Assembly (NCBI GenBank): GCA_003342895.1
Contig: PTFA01000272.1
Span: 124,001-188,000 of the forward strand
Reading direction: 5' to 3'
Length of the DNA stretch: 64,000 bases
Source of the DNA: Casuarius casuarius
Lineage: Eukaryota > Chordata > Aves > Casuariiformes > Casuariidae
In this document: piece after piece, positions 27,916 through 41,113 of the stretch
Position numbering within the stretch: position 1 is the stretch's first letter
Layout of the letters: every line of letters begins with the position of its first letter
Notes under the pieces: model-generated
Databases searched by the model: none
What the model was told of the DNA's origin: nothing
The model's input: only the letters and a program-made list of their open reading frames with translations
Translations under genes and position numbers: made by a program

Positions 27916-29544
27916 AAGATTACAGTATTCGCCATTCATTCTCACCAGACTTCTTATCAATGTCTAAACTAGCTTTTAATTTCTAACTATTTCCTCTTTC
28001 TCCTTACAATCCTCATCTCATTTTAAGTATAAAAAACGCAATTAAAAAAGAAGTGAAAGGGACCAAAAGTTCATATGTGCCAGTCTAACCTCCTGTCGTC
28101 TCTGTACACTTGGCCTTCTAAATTGTCTGAATTGTGTCCTTCCTTCCTGTTGTTTTATCAGAACATCCTTCATCAATTTGCTTTTTTACATGTCTGCTTC
28201 CTAAAACTCCTAAAACAAAACTTAAAATCACACATAACTTGATCCAGACTGGAACGCACATTATTTTGCCTAAGTGCATATAAAATGCTAAGGTTTTTCC
28301 TCACAATGGCTTTAAACCCATTTTAATTGGCTTCAGCTTTGCAATTGCATCTCCCACATCTGCCACTATGCTCAGGAGAAAAGCAGCTGAAAAGTGATGT
28401 ATTTTACAGTCCCCAAACTTGTAAATAATGTGTCTTCTCTTGTGGAAAGTCTGACTTCTTGTCTTTTTCCTGCTGATTCACGTCCATAGTGTGCCCAAGA
28501 ATTCCTCCCTATTCAAGAACCGTTCTGAGTTGCACAGACTCGGTTTTTACCGAGAGCACCTACTTTGCACTTGCACATCCCCCAGTCCGGTTCCGTTCAC
28601 CACAGACCTCACTCCAACAGTTTTAACTACAGGTTTGATCCACAGGAGAAGGCAGCAGCAGCAACAGCGAACTGTTGGCAAAGTCACTTTTAACAACTGG
28701 TCTGCAAACAGAGCCCTGCTTGGGGGTTCATCTTTCTTGGCCAATCATAATTTAGGCTACACCAATACAAGGGGTGATCTCTTTGCTGAAATTTCATCAA
28801 ACAACATACTGTTCCCCTAAGGAACAGAAAGATATATTTCTTATAAAAGCAAATGGCATAAAAACCTCTCAGTCATTACAGCCTCCAAATAAACAGCTTA
28901 GAATTTGAAAGCAACACCTGCACATACACTGCCCAACACTCAGACCAAAGAAAAACCGAGCCACAGTTTTAAAAGTATCACTGTATTTACTGCAACAGGA
29001 GCCTTGCTCTGACCACTGCAATCTCCTGTAATTTGTGATTTTAGGACTATTTAAAATTACTTTTCTCACATAAAACAGCCTCTGTCCTTGACGCTTACCG
29101 AAGTCAAGTATTAGCTAGTGTTTATAGGAAAGAGAATAATTTCAAACTGTATTATCTCCTGCACTGGCAACCAAGGATTTTACTTTTTCTTAATCTCAGA
29201 AATATACCATTTTATCTCAGCTTTAGGAGAAGTAATGAACAATGAACAAAGAAACAATCTCTGCCAGGCAAGAGCTCTTTTTAAGAGCAATCTGTCCTAC
29301 AATTGTGCCTAGAGACCACACGCTAGTACTAAGGAACTCCACAGTGCCATACGCTATAAAAACAAATAGAAGCTTTTTAAACCAACAAAACAGCAAAAGA
29401 GCCAGGAGAAAGGTAAAATGTCCCCTCTCTTTGGGAAAAGAGACACAGAGCAGTTTATCATTTCATGCACGCATGCACAGAAATCACACAGCCATAGCAA
29501 GTCTGAGTGGAAAAGTTCAAGGAAATACACGTGAAGGCTGCAAA
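27916..29544. other. Intron 2 segment between MIR fragments
   Basis: No gene recognised. The part around 28080-28400 has the rhythm of an old LINE tail (C/T-rich phrases such as CAGTCTAACCTCC), but I cannot assign a family. A small CAG/CAA-rich patch (GGCAGCAGCAGCAACAGCG) lies at about 28651-28669. Both strands around 28490-28820 are open for about 65-110 codons without recognisable protein features. Confidence 0.4.
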
Positions 29545-29700
29545 ACGGAGCAGAAGTTACAGGAGACAAGTTTTCAGCTCTGTCACAAACTACAAAGTGG
29601 CTTTGGGCAAACTATTTAGCATCTCAGAATTTCACCTGTAAAACAGGGTGAATGTCAGCTTTGTATTGTGATGATAATGTGAATATTGACAATAAAGGTA
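29545..29700 (+). repeat. MIR/CORE-SINE copy
   Basis: AGGAGACAAG (29561), CAGCTCTGTCACAAACTAC, GGCTTTGGGCAAACTATTTA, CATCTCAGAATTTCACCTGT and AAAACAGGGTGAATGTCAG match, in order, the MIR head, core and 3' region ('agctctgtcactaactagctgtgtgaccttgggcaagtcacttaacctctctgagcctcagtttcctcatctgtaaaatggggataat'). This is the clearest SINE in the window. Confidence 0.75.
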
Positions 29701-32599
29701 CTCCATTTTATAGGAATGGCAAACATGCCCTACCTTCCTATCTGCAAAAATGTCTCTGCCCTATCTATCCAATATCAATGTTAAATTCTTAATACAACCT
29801 GTGAATGCATAATGCCTATCCCAAAACAGGATCTGTAGACAATAATATTAAATGTGGCACAGTAACAGCCATGGGGAAAAAAGTGATAAAATCCTCAAAA
29901 AAAATCCATCATCACTTTGGCTAAAGCTCAACCATTCAAAGCTGTTTGAAATTCAGCTGGGTTTGGACTTTCATTAATTTATTATCTTTGGTACTCTGGT
30001 GGTTTGGCAGCTTGCCTAACTCACAGCCTTAGGAAAGCCACGTCTCTTCCTGCTGAAAAACGAGCTAACAGAGATCCCATTGATACTCCACTCATCAGCT
30101 TTGTAAAATTACTCAAGTTTAATGATACACAGGGAACAAAACACACACGGACTTCCTGTGCTGTACCTGAGGAGAGGAGAACAAGGGAGGGGAGGAACAA
30201 GCAACGGCTGGTTCTTCTAACATACGACACGTTGTACAAACACAGTCGTGTTTCATACTGGAAGAAGCAAGCATAACCAGTTACAAAGCATTTTTAAAGC
30301 AGGACTGAGCATTTTCTTTAGCGAAACAGTTGTGCGAGGCAAAGAAAAGGGAATTTTGCGGCACTTTACGATAAATTAGAAAGTTATAAAAATCCCAACA
30401 ATTCCCCCCAAAACATGTGCTTGACCAGCTGAACACAGAGACTATATCGTGTTATCTGATGAGGCCCAAAGGCCACCATCTCTCTTCAGCTGCATCTAAA
30501 CTGTGGGGATCCGGAAGCAATTCCAAGCTGCCTCTTGATCTTGAGGAACTACAAAAGTTGTCATTCTTTCCTTCAGCTGTACATAGACAAGGTTTTGTGG
30601 GAGGAGGGAGGGAAGATAGGGCTATTTCTGAGGACATTTTAAAAATAAATCTCCCCTTGGCTATTATCATGGTTTCTTTAAGGACAAGTCACAAAGCATG
30701 TAATCCTGCAGAACTGACAAAGGGACACAGATGTGCAGTGTATACTCAGAAATGTCTATCTGATACAATGTGTCCGCAAACAAACTTTGTGCACTGGCAG
30801 CAATTGCACAGCGCAGTAAAGGGGAAGCACTTTGAAATACAAGCTTGACATTTTTTCATCCTTTAATTCTCTCTGTTCTGAAAGTAAAAGCTCAGTTAAC
30901 TTAACTGGCCTTTCAGTTCCTTACTACCTCAATAACTGAGCTGGTAAGGGTGAAATTCCAAGTTACAGATGAACTAATCCAACTGTGGCCTCTGTCGTGA
31001 ACTCTCTCCCTGACCCATCCTCCTTGATGACTTACTTTGCAGCACCAGCTCTGGCATTCAGGGGACCCTCGGCTGAGCAGATTCAACTTGCTAAATCAGC
31101 AGAGAATTACTCATTTTTCCCTGATTTAGTTTTCTGCCTCTGAGGGAGGCAGGGGAAAATGTGACCAACCCTTTCGGCAACAGCACAGTTACCTAAGGCT
31201 GGGTGCAATGTTAAATGACACCCTCACATACCAGTGACAGCTGGCATGTGCCTGTACTTGTATTTGTTGGATTTTTTATTAAATTAGAAACTGTCACTTA
31301 TGACATCAATGTACACAAATGCCTAACTTTTACATTAAAACATAAGCTTGGAGCTAAATCAAAGCTTCCTGTAAACTCCGTACCATAATCAACTGTAGCA
31401 GCAACAACAAATTTGGTCTTCCATGTTTTTTCCTCTCAGGTTTCCAAGAGCAAGAAAGAACTAATCAAATCCACTCGGTTGCAGAATATCAGGAAGGATT
31501 TAGCTTATCAGATAAAGCAGGAGTTGCTGACTAGAAGGAACTTGGGCATTAGCAAAAAGTGATTCTTAATTCAGGCTACCAAGGCTTTACCAGATAAGAA
31601 GTTTAAAAGCTTGTGGTTTAAGACTCCACCATTACAGTATAAGAGGTAGAAGAAATTGCTTCAACAGATTTAGACACAGAAGAGATTTTAAAACTTCCTA
31701 CAGAGTATTTTCCTTTTCTTGCCTTGTCATCCTACCCATTTCTCATAGATTACAGCACTGCTATCGAGTTTGCTTAATGAGGTTTACACAACATTATAGG
31801 TACTTGATTTAGCTGTCAGAGTTACCATCTGTAATTAATCCTCCCAGGAGCTAGAATGCTGCAGAGCTTGTTACTGCAAGCTGTGTTTCTAATGTGGTAC
31901 AAGCTTATAACCTCCATAATTCTGATCTCGTATCAGTTTTATGCCATCATAACTTCTTTAGCTTCATTTATTTGGCTACTCCCTATTCACACCAGCCAGT
32001 GGAGAACAAGACCCACAGGAAAAAGTTGTGGAGCTGCATATGCATAGGAGTGGTCTTTTCCTCTTCCCATTTTTCTTTGCTCTTCTCTTTTCATGGAGCA
32101 GGAAATAAGGGAGCAAGCAAATGCTTTGGCACTCTATGTTTGGAGACCATTTCTGTATAACATTTTGCATACAGCTTCCTCAGCAAGAGTTACACATGCT
32201 CAAGGCACAGTCTTTAATGCTGAAACAGGTGAGGCTTTTACCTTGTCCCAGCGTACATGAGTATTACTGAAATAAAAAGACAATGAAATTACAGCACTCC
32301 AGCCTCCCCTTTAACGTTACAATAAAAAGTAGCTGAGGTGAATACTACACCTTTTCATGACACTGCCTATACTACCATACTTTCTCTCATAGATTTTATA
32401 CCAAAAGGGAGCTTGCCTGCTTTTAACGCAAGGAGACTTGTGTTATTTAACTTCACTGTATAAATGAATTCCCGATTCAGGTCCAAAAGCTGCAATTTAA
32501 GCATAGCATAACTTTAAGTAAAAGAAGCCAACCGTGATTTGAAGATTTCTAGTGATACAGAATAATTCATAGCACACCTAAGGGAACTGTTCCAATGAT
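29701..32599. other. Intron 2 segment without supported genes
   Basis: AT-leaning DNA. The longest frame (plus, 30417-30848, 143 codons) and its minus-strand shadow show no signal peptide, repeats or known motif. No repeat family could be recognised with confidence here. Confidence 0.45.
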
Positions 32600-33090
32600 T
32601 CTGGATCTTCGCAGTTGATCTACCTAATTTCTAAACTGAATTCATCTAGCTTTCAGTTTCTGGCTACGCCATTTTCTGATGGACACCGTTTTATTTGTAA
32701 GAATTTCTGCCCTCTGTAGCCTTTTATAGTCAGGGACCAAGCCACCCCTTGATGTTCTCTTTGAGAAATGATTCAGACTGAGCTCAAGTCTTTTGTTATG
32801 AACTGTAAAGCCCCTAATATTCACAAATGGATTACATCACCCCTTACAGACTCAGGTGGTAACGCACCAGGAGCCCTGAGATGTTTCCACAGGCACTCCA
32901 GCCCGGCTCAGAGACACCCACCACTTCAGCAAAGCCACAGTTGCTCTTCCTAAATGTATTGCCTTGCCTCTGGCCATACTGCAGCACACCTATTAATTTG
33001 TCTATAGCGATCCTACCCTCCTTCTTAGACTCTGTATCAGGCAGGCCTCTTCCTAGTCACTGATAAAATGTTCAGTGCTCACATGCTAAA
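32600..33090 (-). repeat. Ancient L3/CR1-type LINE relic with remnant of reverse-transcriptase region
   Basis: Read on the plus strand, successive blocks match the antisense consensus of old amniote CR1/L3 elements. These are CCTTTTATAGTCAGGGACC, AAGCCACCCCTTGATGTTCT, CTTTGAGAAATGATTCAGAC, TGAGCTCAAGTCTTTTGTTA (32720-32801), then CTTCCTAAATGTATTGCCTT, GCCTCTGGCCATACTGCAGC (32947-32986), GATCC...GACTCTGTATCAGGCAGGCC and CTAGTCACTGATAAAATGTT (33009-33072). In sense these correspond to the ORF2 part after the YADD/FADD box and to the 3' UTR. Many substitutions and gaps; no intact frame. The match is from memory of the consensus, but the order and spacing of several independent blocks make chance unlikely. 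Confidence 0.7.
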
Positions 33091-35377
33091 AAATTAACTT
33101 CTGTGGGGCTGGCTCACTAGGAAGATGAGCTGATCGGTTCAGGCAAGTGAGCAGTTCCCTAAACCCACCAACTAGATCTTAATCCGCCCAACAGAGGCCA
33201 TGTTAACTTTACATCAGTCTGGTTCCTGAAGTGAGAGAGTCAAATCACCTACAGAAATCAGCCACACTAGTACTGTTAACTTCCTAAACCTGCCTTGCAA
33301 TTTGAGGGAGGATATGGATGAGGGGAAGAAAGAGGTAAAACAAGACCTATTTGCCACAAGCCACAGCAATGAGCAATTAACCCCAAATGAGTTCCACTGC
33401 TCAGAATGAGACTGATGCTCTTATAGTGTTAAAGGATTGCTTCATGCAAAGATACTGCAGCAAATGGATCCATATAATTGTTTATCAGAGGCTGAGTTAA
33501 ACAACCATGCATCCACCTCATTGTGATGCCTTGTACCTTAGATACCTTGAAACCTTGACATTAATCAGTGGTTTTCAAGTATAAGAGCCAGCTACTTGAC
33601 AGAAGTGCCTGAGAGGCTACAGGGGTTGAAGGCAGAAAAGGTGAGCCAACTCCTCCTCGAAGTAGAATAGCCTGTGTTTTCTTTGGTCTTGATAAGGTCT
33701 TGATAACCTCCATCCTTCTTCCCCCATTTACTAGTGGGGACTATTCTTACCTATTGGGCATCAAATGACCATTTCAATATCATTTCTATTATAAGAAAAA
33801 AATATTCAAAAAATATTCAAAAATAATTTCAAATTGAAACCATTCTATTTTTTTTTTAATTACTGTCACAACCTGAATTTCAGACTACAGGCAGTGTCTT
33901 ATACAGGTGCTGCCAGAGCTGTCCCTTTTATCGTAACTAAGCTATTTGGTATAACAAAAGGCAAACTTCTACAAAAAACCCTGTGGAATCAAGCCTCCCC
34001 ATCTTTGACTGCTCTGTCTCGGTTTCCTCCTTAATGAAGTTCTGCAGTGAAATGCACTGAAGAAACAAATCTAAAAGCAGCTCTGTGACTGGAATCTGAA
34101 TGCTACTCTTCCATGAATGGAAGATCATTCCAACAGATGGACCTGCAAGGCATGTGTTTTACAAGCTGGAGGCACGCTGAAAAACAAGCAAGGCACATTC
34201 AAGGTGCCTTGAGCTATGCACCCCAAAACTGGAATTCTCAAACAAACCTCTCCTATATGTTAGGGCCCAAATTTATCAAGACAGTGTTCATAGATGTTTC
34301 TCTTTAGCAGCACACATTAATTTCTTATACAATAAAAGAACTATGAAAGTGTCCATGAAGCGTGTTACATTCCCTCACTGGGGAACAAATAAAGCAAAAG
34401 AGATGGAGGATTTTGCTCTTTGAGAAACGTGAAGGGTAACCAGGTAGAGGAAACAGGTCAAATGCTGAATGTCCGAAAGCCCTGAATGCTTCTCCTCTCC
34501 ACCCTAATTCATCTCTGCCTGCAGCTATTTCCTTGGCAACAGAAACAAAAATGTGCAACTGGCCCTGGCCTCTGGTGCAAGATAAGAAGAAATGAATGCT
34601 TTGGGGGTAGGTTCCCGATATAAACTATTACCATGCTCGAAGAAGTCATGTGCAAATGCATTTATTGACTCCACACAGTAAATCACTGATTTCCAAGGCA
34701 AATTCAGCTTTACATTTCTAGGTCACAAACTTGGCTGACACAAACAATGCAGAGCAACCCCTAACCTTTTGAACCTCTCTCTAGTTTGCTCACTTTAATG
34801 AGTGAAATTTCCTCTCCTTGGGTCTGTCAAATGATCCCATGCTAGATAAACGTGAATGACACATGAAATCTCGGAGGCAAGCTGCTTTCATTTACATGGT
34901 CATTTTTAAACAGACAAACAGGCCTCCCACCTTATCCACTTCAAAGGGACAATTACTGCCCTCTGAAACCACTGAGAGATGCAGAAATGCTGGCAGATAT
35001 CTGAGTAAGGGGCTTTGCCAGATCAGTACCTTGGCCTTTCCTGTCACACAGGGACAGGTAGACAAAGAATCAAAGGGGAGAAAAACATGTTTCCTGGTCT
35101 GAAGAGACTGACACAGCTGTACAAAGAAATGTGCAAGAAGACCTCGGCACTGATAAAACTATCAAAATGAGAACAACAGAAATGAGCTCTTCTGCTCAAA
35201 GAATGCCATCAACAACTTCTACTAATAATTCTTAGCTGTGTTACAGAGTTTGGGAGACCCAGGCAGGATCAAGGTCCCCTCTGCTTAGGTGATCTGCACA
35301 CACAGCAAGCGCCATTTCACATTATCACCACAGAGCTAACCAAAAGCGGAAAGGAAGAAGGACAGTTCTGCTAGGAG
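33091..35377. other. Intron 2 segment without supported genes
   Basis: Holds short repeats: GGTCTTGATAA twice in tandem at 33685-33706, and two AAAAAATATTCAA units at about 33796-33823. No exon or RNA gene was recognised. Open frames at 33834-34034 and 34863-35102 have no recognisable features. Confidence 0.45.
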
Positions 35378-35455
35378 AGGGGTAGGGACTTTCCCTCAGT
35401 CACTTGGGAGGTCAGTGACAGAGCCAGAGTGACAGCAGAAGTGTTTCCTTTTCTC
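35378..35455 (-). repeat. MIR/CORE-SINE fragment, antisense
   Basis: AGGGACTTTCCCTCAGTCAC, TTGGGAGGTCAGTGACAGAG and CCAGAGTGACAGCAGAAGTG follow the antisense MIR core and head ('agggacttgcccaaggtcacacagctagtaagtggcagagccaggattcaaacccaggt'). A weaker, possibly related antisense piece (GGAAAATGAGGTGCGGAGCT then AAATGACAACATCTGG) lies at about 36715-36752. Confidence 0.6.
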
Positions 35456-38400
35456 GGTAGTACATTCGTTCACAGCCCCTCAGCTGCATGTCCCATAGCA
35501 AAGGCTGGTTCCATGTTCAGCAGACCTGGTCAAGACACTGAACCAAAATCTTTCAAATAAAAAAACATTTTGGAAACAAACAAACAGAAGTTTCTAAACA
35601 TAAACTCTTTTGTTTGGGCTGACACATTCTTGCAGTTTTATTTCATGGCTTTAGTTTAAAATGTTATCCCCAAAAGCTACCAAAAATATATCATTCACCA
35701 AAAATCACATTTCAGATTTTGTGTGCACAAAATAAGCTCAGCAAAACCTCTGGGAAAAAAAGAAATCTCTAGTAAACCTAAAAGCACAAAAATATAACCA
35801 ATAAGTTTTTTGATCAGCTTCCAAGCTGTTCTTTTAAAGGGTACACATGCCTTTCTCAGAAACCTGGCACATGAAATGCATACCTGCTTTTTACACTTCA
35901 AAGGTTTGGGTCTGCGCCCCGGTGTGGATATCCCTGAGCACCGGCTTTTGTTCACAGCAGACCCACCCAGCGCGGTGCCACACAGGCAGCCCGGCTCGGT
36001 CCCCTTCCCCATCTGCAGAAGAGGGTTCAAGTGGGACCTAAGTGACACACGGGCCTCAGGTTCAGCTTCCGCACAGAGGAGAATTTCATCATTGAGCTGC
36101 TACAGAACAGCTTTATACAATCAAAAGACTCTACTCTCCAGAATCACAAAAAAGAGCTGGATTACCATAAAACCCCCCAAACCACTGCATACACATATAT
36201 ACGCCAGTCGTGACATAACAGCTGAGGAGTGAACACCTTTTCAGTGTGCTTAGCAGGATTTTGCTTGGGTCTGCAGTGAAGATCAAGAAGTGGAGCTAGA
36301 GGAGAGTAAGCCACCCTCCGCTCCTCCACAAGGTGTACAGGATGGGCGCTGGGATCTCTGCACCAACCATTTGATCCACAGGTCCACTCCTACCACACCA
36401 CACCACTTCCCACGGCAGACATATAGCCTAAAATACCTCCCAAGGAACTAAAAGGTGAGCATGGAGTTGAGCTTCGCAGGTGGTCTTTACCTACCACACC
36501 AGTACTCAAATTCCTTTCACTAAGAGAGTTCTGTTTGGGGTTTTTATTTTGTTTTGGGTTTGTTGTTGCTAGGTTTTCCTTTTAAAGTTTTTAGCTGTTT
36601 TTTTTCCCCCTAGAAATTTAGTATCAAACACAGGCATGCAATTTACAAAAGGACACTGCAACAACCTCTTGATCAAAGTGATACAAGTTGAAACTAGGCA
36701 TCCTGGCTAACTGTGGAAAATGAGGTGCGGAGCTAAATGACAACATCTGGACCAATTTAAAAAGCTGTACTAAGGGAATAACAAGCTGCTTTGAAGCCGT
36801 TACAACTTGGCCCTTAACGGCACATCACTGAGGGAGGCTGATGCCCACACCGCTTGCATTCGGGGGAGAGGGAGCGTACGTCAGGCTGGCTCGGGTCAGG
36901 TCCCATGGAAGCACAGCAGGCTGAGTTCACGGAGCACCTCTTTCCCTTTCGATGGAAAGGAAGCCAGCTCACACATGCTGAGACCACCCCACAGTGCGAA
37001 CCGAAGAACGGCTGAGGGGCACAACTGGGAGATGTGTTTTGAAAGTTGTCTCCTGAGCTGTACTAAAATGCCATACATTTATGCCCTAAATCATCTCTAC
37101 TGCAGCAAACAACAAGATGCAATCCAGGGAGGCACTCATGCTTTATCTTTTAAAAAGCTTCTAAAAGCACATAAGCAACTATTTCCCCACTTTCTTTGGC
37201 TCCCCACTAACAGTGAAGTGCAACTATGAAACACAACACACAAAGCATGACGGACAGATTTTAAGCACTTAATTTCTCTCTCCTCATGTTAGACTTCATT
37301 CTGACTGATACGAGTTTGTGTACAACTTCAGGGTGGGTTTTTCAAACCAAGATGTACAGCACATCTCTGTGGAAATGTGCTTTGAATTGAGTGCAATCTG
37401 GCTTATAAAATACATCAATGAATAGCCTTGATTCAAGAGAGAAATTTAGATAAATGCTTAAAAGAAATTTCTTCAGGAAAGACATCAAATATTTGCTTAA
37501 CTTAAAGAACAGCTGAACAAAAACTGTTCTTTTAATCTCTGAACTTTTTCATTTCTGCACAGCAGCAAAGTCATAGCAGAGTTTTCAGAAACTGTTCAAT
37601 CGCAATTAACTTTGGGTACACAAATCACTCAGCAACCTGCAGCACACCATAAACCCTCACCTGCAGTTCCCCGTTACAACAGCGTGCCTTTTTCAGCACT
37701 TTTCCCTGCAAGTTACTTCCTTTCACCCATTCCTGACCTGAAATAAGCCTAAAGATCATAACCTTGCACCTGCTGAAGTCCCTCAACTAAACCCATTTTA
37801 CTGTCCCACAAGTACTTCCAATTTCAAAGTGTTATCTTGTTTTTCACATATACACCACAATCTTTCCCAGTGGCACATCCCAAGAGGGAAATTTTGTTTT
37901 ATATTCCTATTCAGCTTTCACATCTCCTCACAATTCACATCCATAGCAGGTTTTAAAAAATTGCTCTGTTCTTTACCAAGCGAACCTTTGGGACATTTTT
38001 CCTTAGAGTTTTTCCTGAGCATTTGGAAAGGAAGGTCACGACTGAGCAATGCAATCCCCCAAGCACTCCTCTGCTCCAGCCCCTTACTCATACTGTTCAC
38101 TTGCATCCTACCTGCAGAAATAGATTCAGCACCCAGGCATTTATTTTTCAGCATATTCAGGGTGTGCAGCACACTCCTTGTGAACTCTTTCACAGATTCC
38201 AGACATAGCAGCAGTTTTTGCAAAAGACATCCTGTCAACAGCTTATCGAAGCTGAACATCCTGCCTCCTTCTCTTTGACAGGGCTTGTCTCAGATTAATT
38301 CTGCACTACAGAGAAGGGCTCTGGAGACAGAAATCAACTTCGGTGCCTTTGAATTTCTGTCTGCTGGCACCTTCCAAGGACCACCACATTGCATAGTTTT

Positions 38401-41035
38401 GTACACCCTGCATCACTCAGTGGAACAGACGGTTGGAGGACAATTCAACCTAACAGTGTTTTTTCAGTCACGTAACAGATGTTTGAAGTGCAATTGCACG
38501 TGCCTCCTTCCCCAAAATCAGCTCACTGAGGTGGCATTTCAGCATCGATAGACAGAAAATACCCATGACTCTGCAGATGAACTGCTCTTAACTCAGACAC
38601 TCTTCCTAGAGGAATTCAGAACAAGTGCTACTGCAATGCCCTTTTTCGAGCTATCTTCTCCTACTAGAATTAAACTCTGGCCTCCACTGAAAGTGCACAG
38701 CTAACAGTGGAGAGGCTTTTCCATTTCTTACATCCATAAGGAAATCTGATAAAATTGGCAACAAGTTCCCATAATAGTAGTTCTTTAGATGCACTGTGCA
38801 AGCAAACATAGTGCCTGCAGGAACTTTTATTTATTCATGTATATCCTTGTGTTAAAAGGCCAGAGAAAGCATGAGAAGAGAGTGGGAGAAGGAAAGGATC
38901 CCAAGAACCTTCCTGCAAAAAAAGCCCTCGTCGCTGATCAATTTTTTGCTTTTTCTTCTGTGCTAAGGATAGGAGGAGACTCCAGCACACCAGATACGCT
39001 GCATTGCTTTCATTTCAAGGTCACCCTATGGTCAATGTAGTCGATAAACTAGCAAATGGAACACAAGGAGACTGAAAGCTCCTCAGAAAATCCTCTGGAA
39101 GCCTATATAAAATGATGATTAAGAGAAAGAGGAAATGAAGGGGAAGTGAGACAGAAATGTAGTTTCCTTTGAATTCCTAAAACACCATCTTCCAATTCCT
39201 TTAGACACATGGGGAACATCACTTTCTAGTGCCCACACCGACTGTGCCAAGAAAAAAATTACAGTAAAAGACCTCATTTGACTGCTCAGCAGACACAGCG
39301 ATTGCCTTGCCAGAAAAGAGAGACAAGAACACAAAGCAGAGCCAAGAGGTCTTCCCAAGGAAGCCAGAGGCAAAGCACCAATAGATTTCCAACGCTACAA
39401 CTGCCTGAGAAGGCAAGGATAATCATGCTCTGTTATATAAGATTGATCACTCCACCACATGCAAAAACTGGTAGCAAAGTCCTGCACTCTGAGCAGGGGA
39501 CACTGCTTTGCCTCATCACACATGGAGCCTTCATCAGTGCTTACACAGAGGATGGAGTCATCCACATCTCAGTCTGCAACAGTAACTCAGGGATGATTCT
39601 ATACGTGACAGCAGGATAACACCAAGGCATCTGTTGCAGGGAGGCCAGCCCACAATGTTTCATCTACATACAACCCCCAACACCCCTAATTTAACACAAC
39701 TATATTGCTCCAGCTGGCTCAACCTCGAGCCTTCGGCAGCCCTGAATACTCAGCAATGCCCGCAAAATGTCACAGGATGTGTGATCTTTACTGTTTTGTT
39801 CATTAGTTTGTTAAAACCCACACAACTCAACCATTTTTTGTACTCAGAAGCTGGGACAACAAAGCATCACCCTGAGAGAGGGGCTTTTAATCACATACAC
39901 AGAAAACACAGCACTGACTGGCTGAACAAAATAACAAGTTGCCCAAAACCACGAGTCAAGCTTTAGAGCTGGTATCTTCATACGCACAGGGACAGCGCAC
40001 GGCACAGCGAGAGGAGGGACAAATGAATGAATGAATGACTTCTCCCCACCGCACTAGAGACTAGGGCAGACCTGGCATGTGGCTGGGGAGGAACAGCCCC
40101 AAAGGGTCTGTTCCACACCCAGCTCCAAGCATCCCCCAGGAAGCTCCTTCCCCTGGTCATGTCTGTACACGTGAAACCACACAAACAAGTTATTGCACAC
40201 GCTGCAAAACATTCTGCAGACTTCACAGGGAAGCCAATGACTTTCCGTGCACCAGGCCATGCTACTGTCTCAGCCTACAAGTAGGAGTAGCAGGCTTAAA
40301 TTAGGAGGCCACGTGGAGCTAGTGACTGGCCAGAGGCATACACGCACAGGGAAGACGTGCTGTAAATGACTGTGTGCAGAACAGCCTCTTTCCCCCCAAA
40401 GAGCAGCGTTCTGGAAAGCCAAAGGACTGTCACTCTCTAGAAGGCACTTGAACCCTGCTCCAGTAGCAAGAGAAACCCTCTTTTGGTTCAAGCTCTGAGG
40501 CCAGCCGAGTAATCATTAAGAGCTCTTGATCCTATAATTAAAAAAAGAGAACCAGAACACAAAAGAGCTATCACCACCCCTCACGTCGGAATGGTGGCCC
40601 ACACAAATGGTTAAATCAGCACAAAAGAAACAGAGGAAACGGCTGTTCCCAGCAGGGCTAGCTGGCAGGAGGGCATCTGAAGACGGCCAAGTGAAGGAAA
40701 TCTCCATTCCACCATTGGCTATCTGCTTTAACATGTTCCCCAAGGACAGCTCCCTCTATAACCACTTATTTGTATCCAATGCTAAATCATGTCTTTGCAT
40801 GAACATGTGTGAGTTGGACTCTAAGGAAGGACCAAAACTTCAAGGGTAGGGACAGGATGAGGAAAGAACATGAGACAGGGCAGTGGCTGAGGCTGGTGCA
40901 AATCTCTTACGTAAAATTAAAAGGTAAACTCATGCTCACTTTAGAAAACACTAACTGATAAAACAGTTCCCACTTCACAGCCTTGCTCTGAGTATTAAAT
41001 AAGCTCAATGGCTTGAAGGCTGACTGCCAGATTTA
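35456..41035. other. Intron 2 segment without supported genes
   Basis: A locally GC-richer patch (35915-36060) and several open frames of 110-150 codons (35810-36232, 36807-37229, 37829-38278 on plus; 37918-38259 on minus) stand out by length only. None begins with a signal peptide, keeps a known motif or has splice sites at sensible places, and several lack an ATG start. A T/G-rich block lies at 36535-36580 and an AATG x4 repeat at 40022-40038. Confidence 0.45.
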
Positions 41036-41042
41036 GGGTCAA

Positions 41043-41113
41043 ATGCTCAGCTGGTAAAATGCCCAGTTCCACTGACATCAAAGCAGCTACAGTCATTTAC
41101 AGTAGCTGAGGAC
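41043..41113. repeat. Imperfect inverted repeat (old hairpin-type interspersed element)
   Basis: CTCAGCTGGTAAAATGCCCA (41046-41065) pairs with the reverse complement of TCATTTACAGTAGCTGAG (41093-41110), with CACTGACATCAAAGCAG between the arms. The arrangement 'ctcagctggtgtaaat...ccattgacttcaatggagc...atttacaccagctgag' is one I know as a common ancient palindromic repeat of amniote genomes, whose database name I cannot give. Confidence 0.55.

Noticed and set aside
37829..38278. 149-codon plus-strand frame
   Set aside because: Begins at a TTG rather than ATG, shows no recognisable motif, and the opposite strand is open over much of the same DNA, so chance openness is likely.
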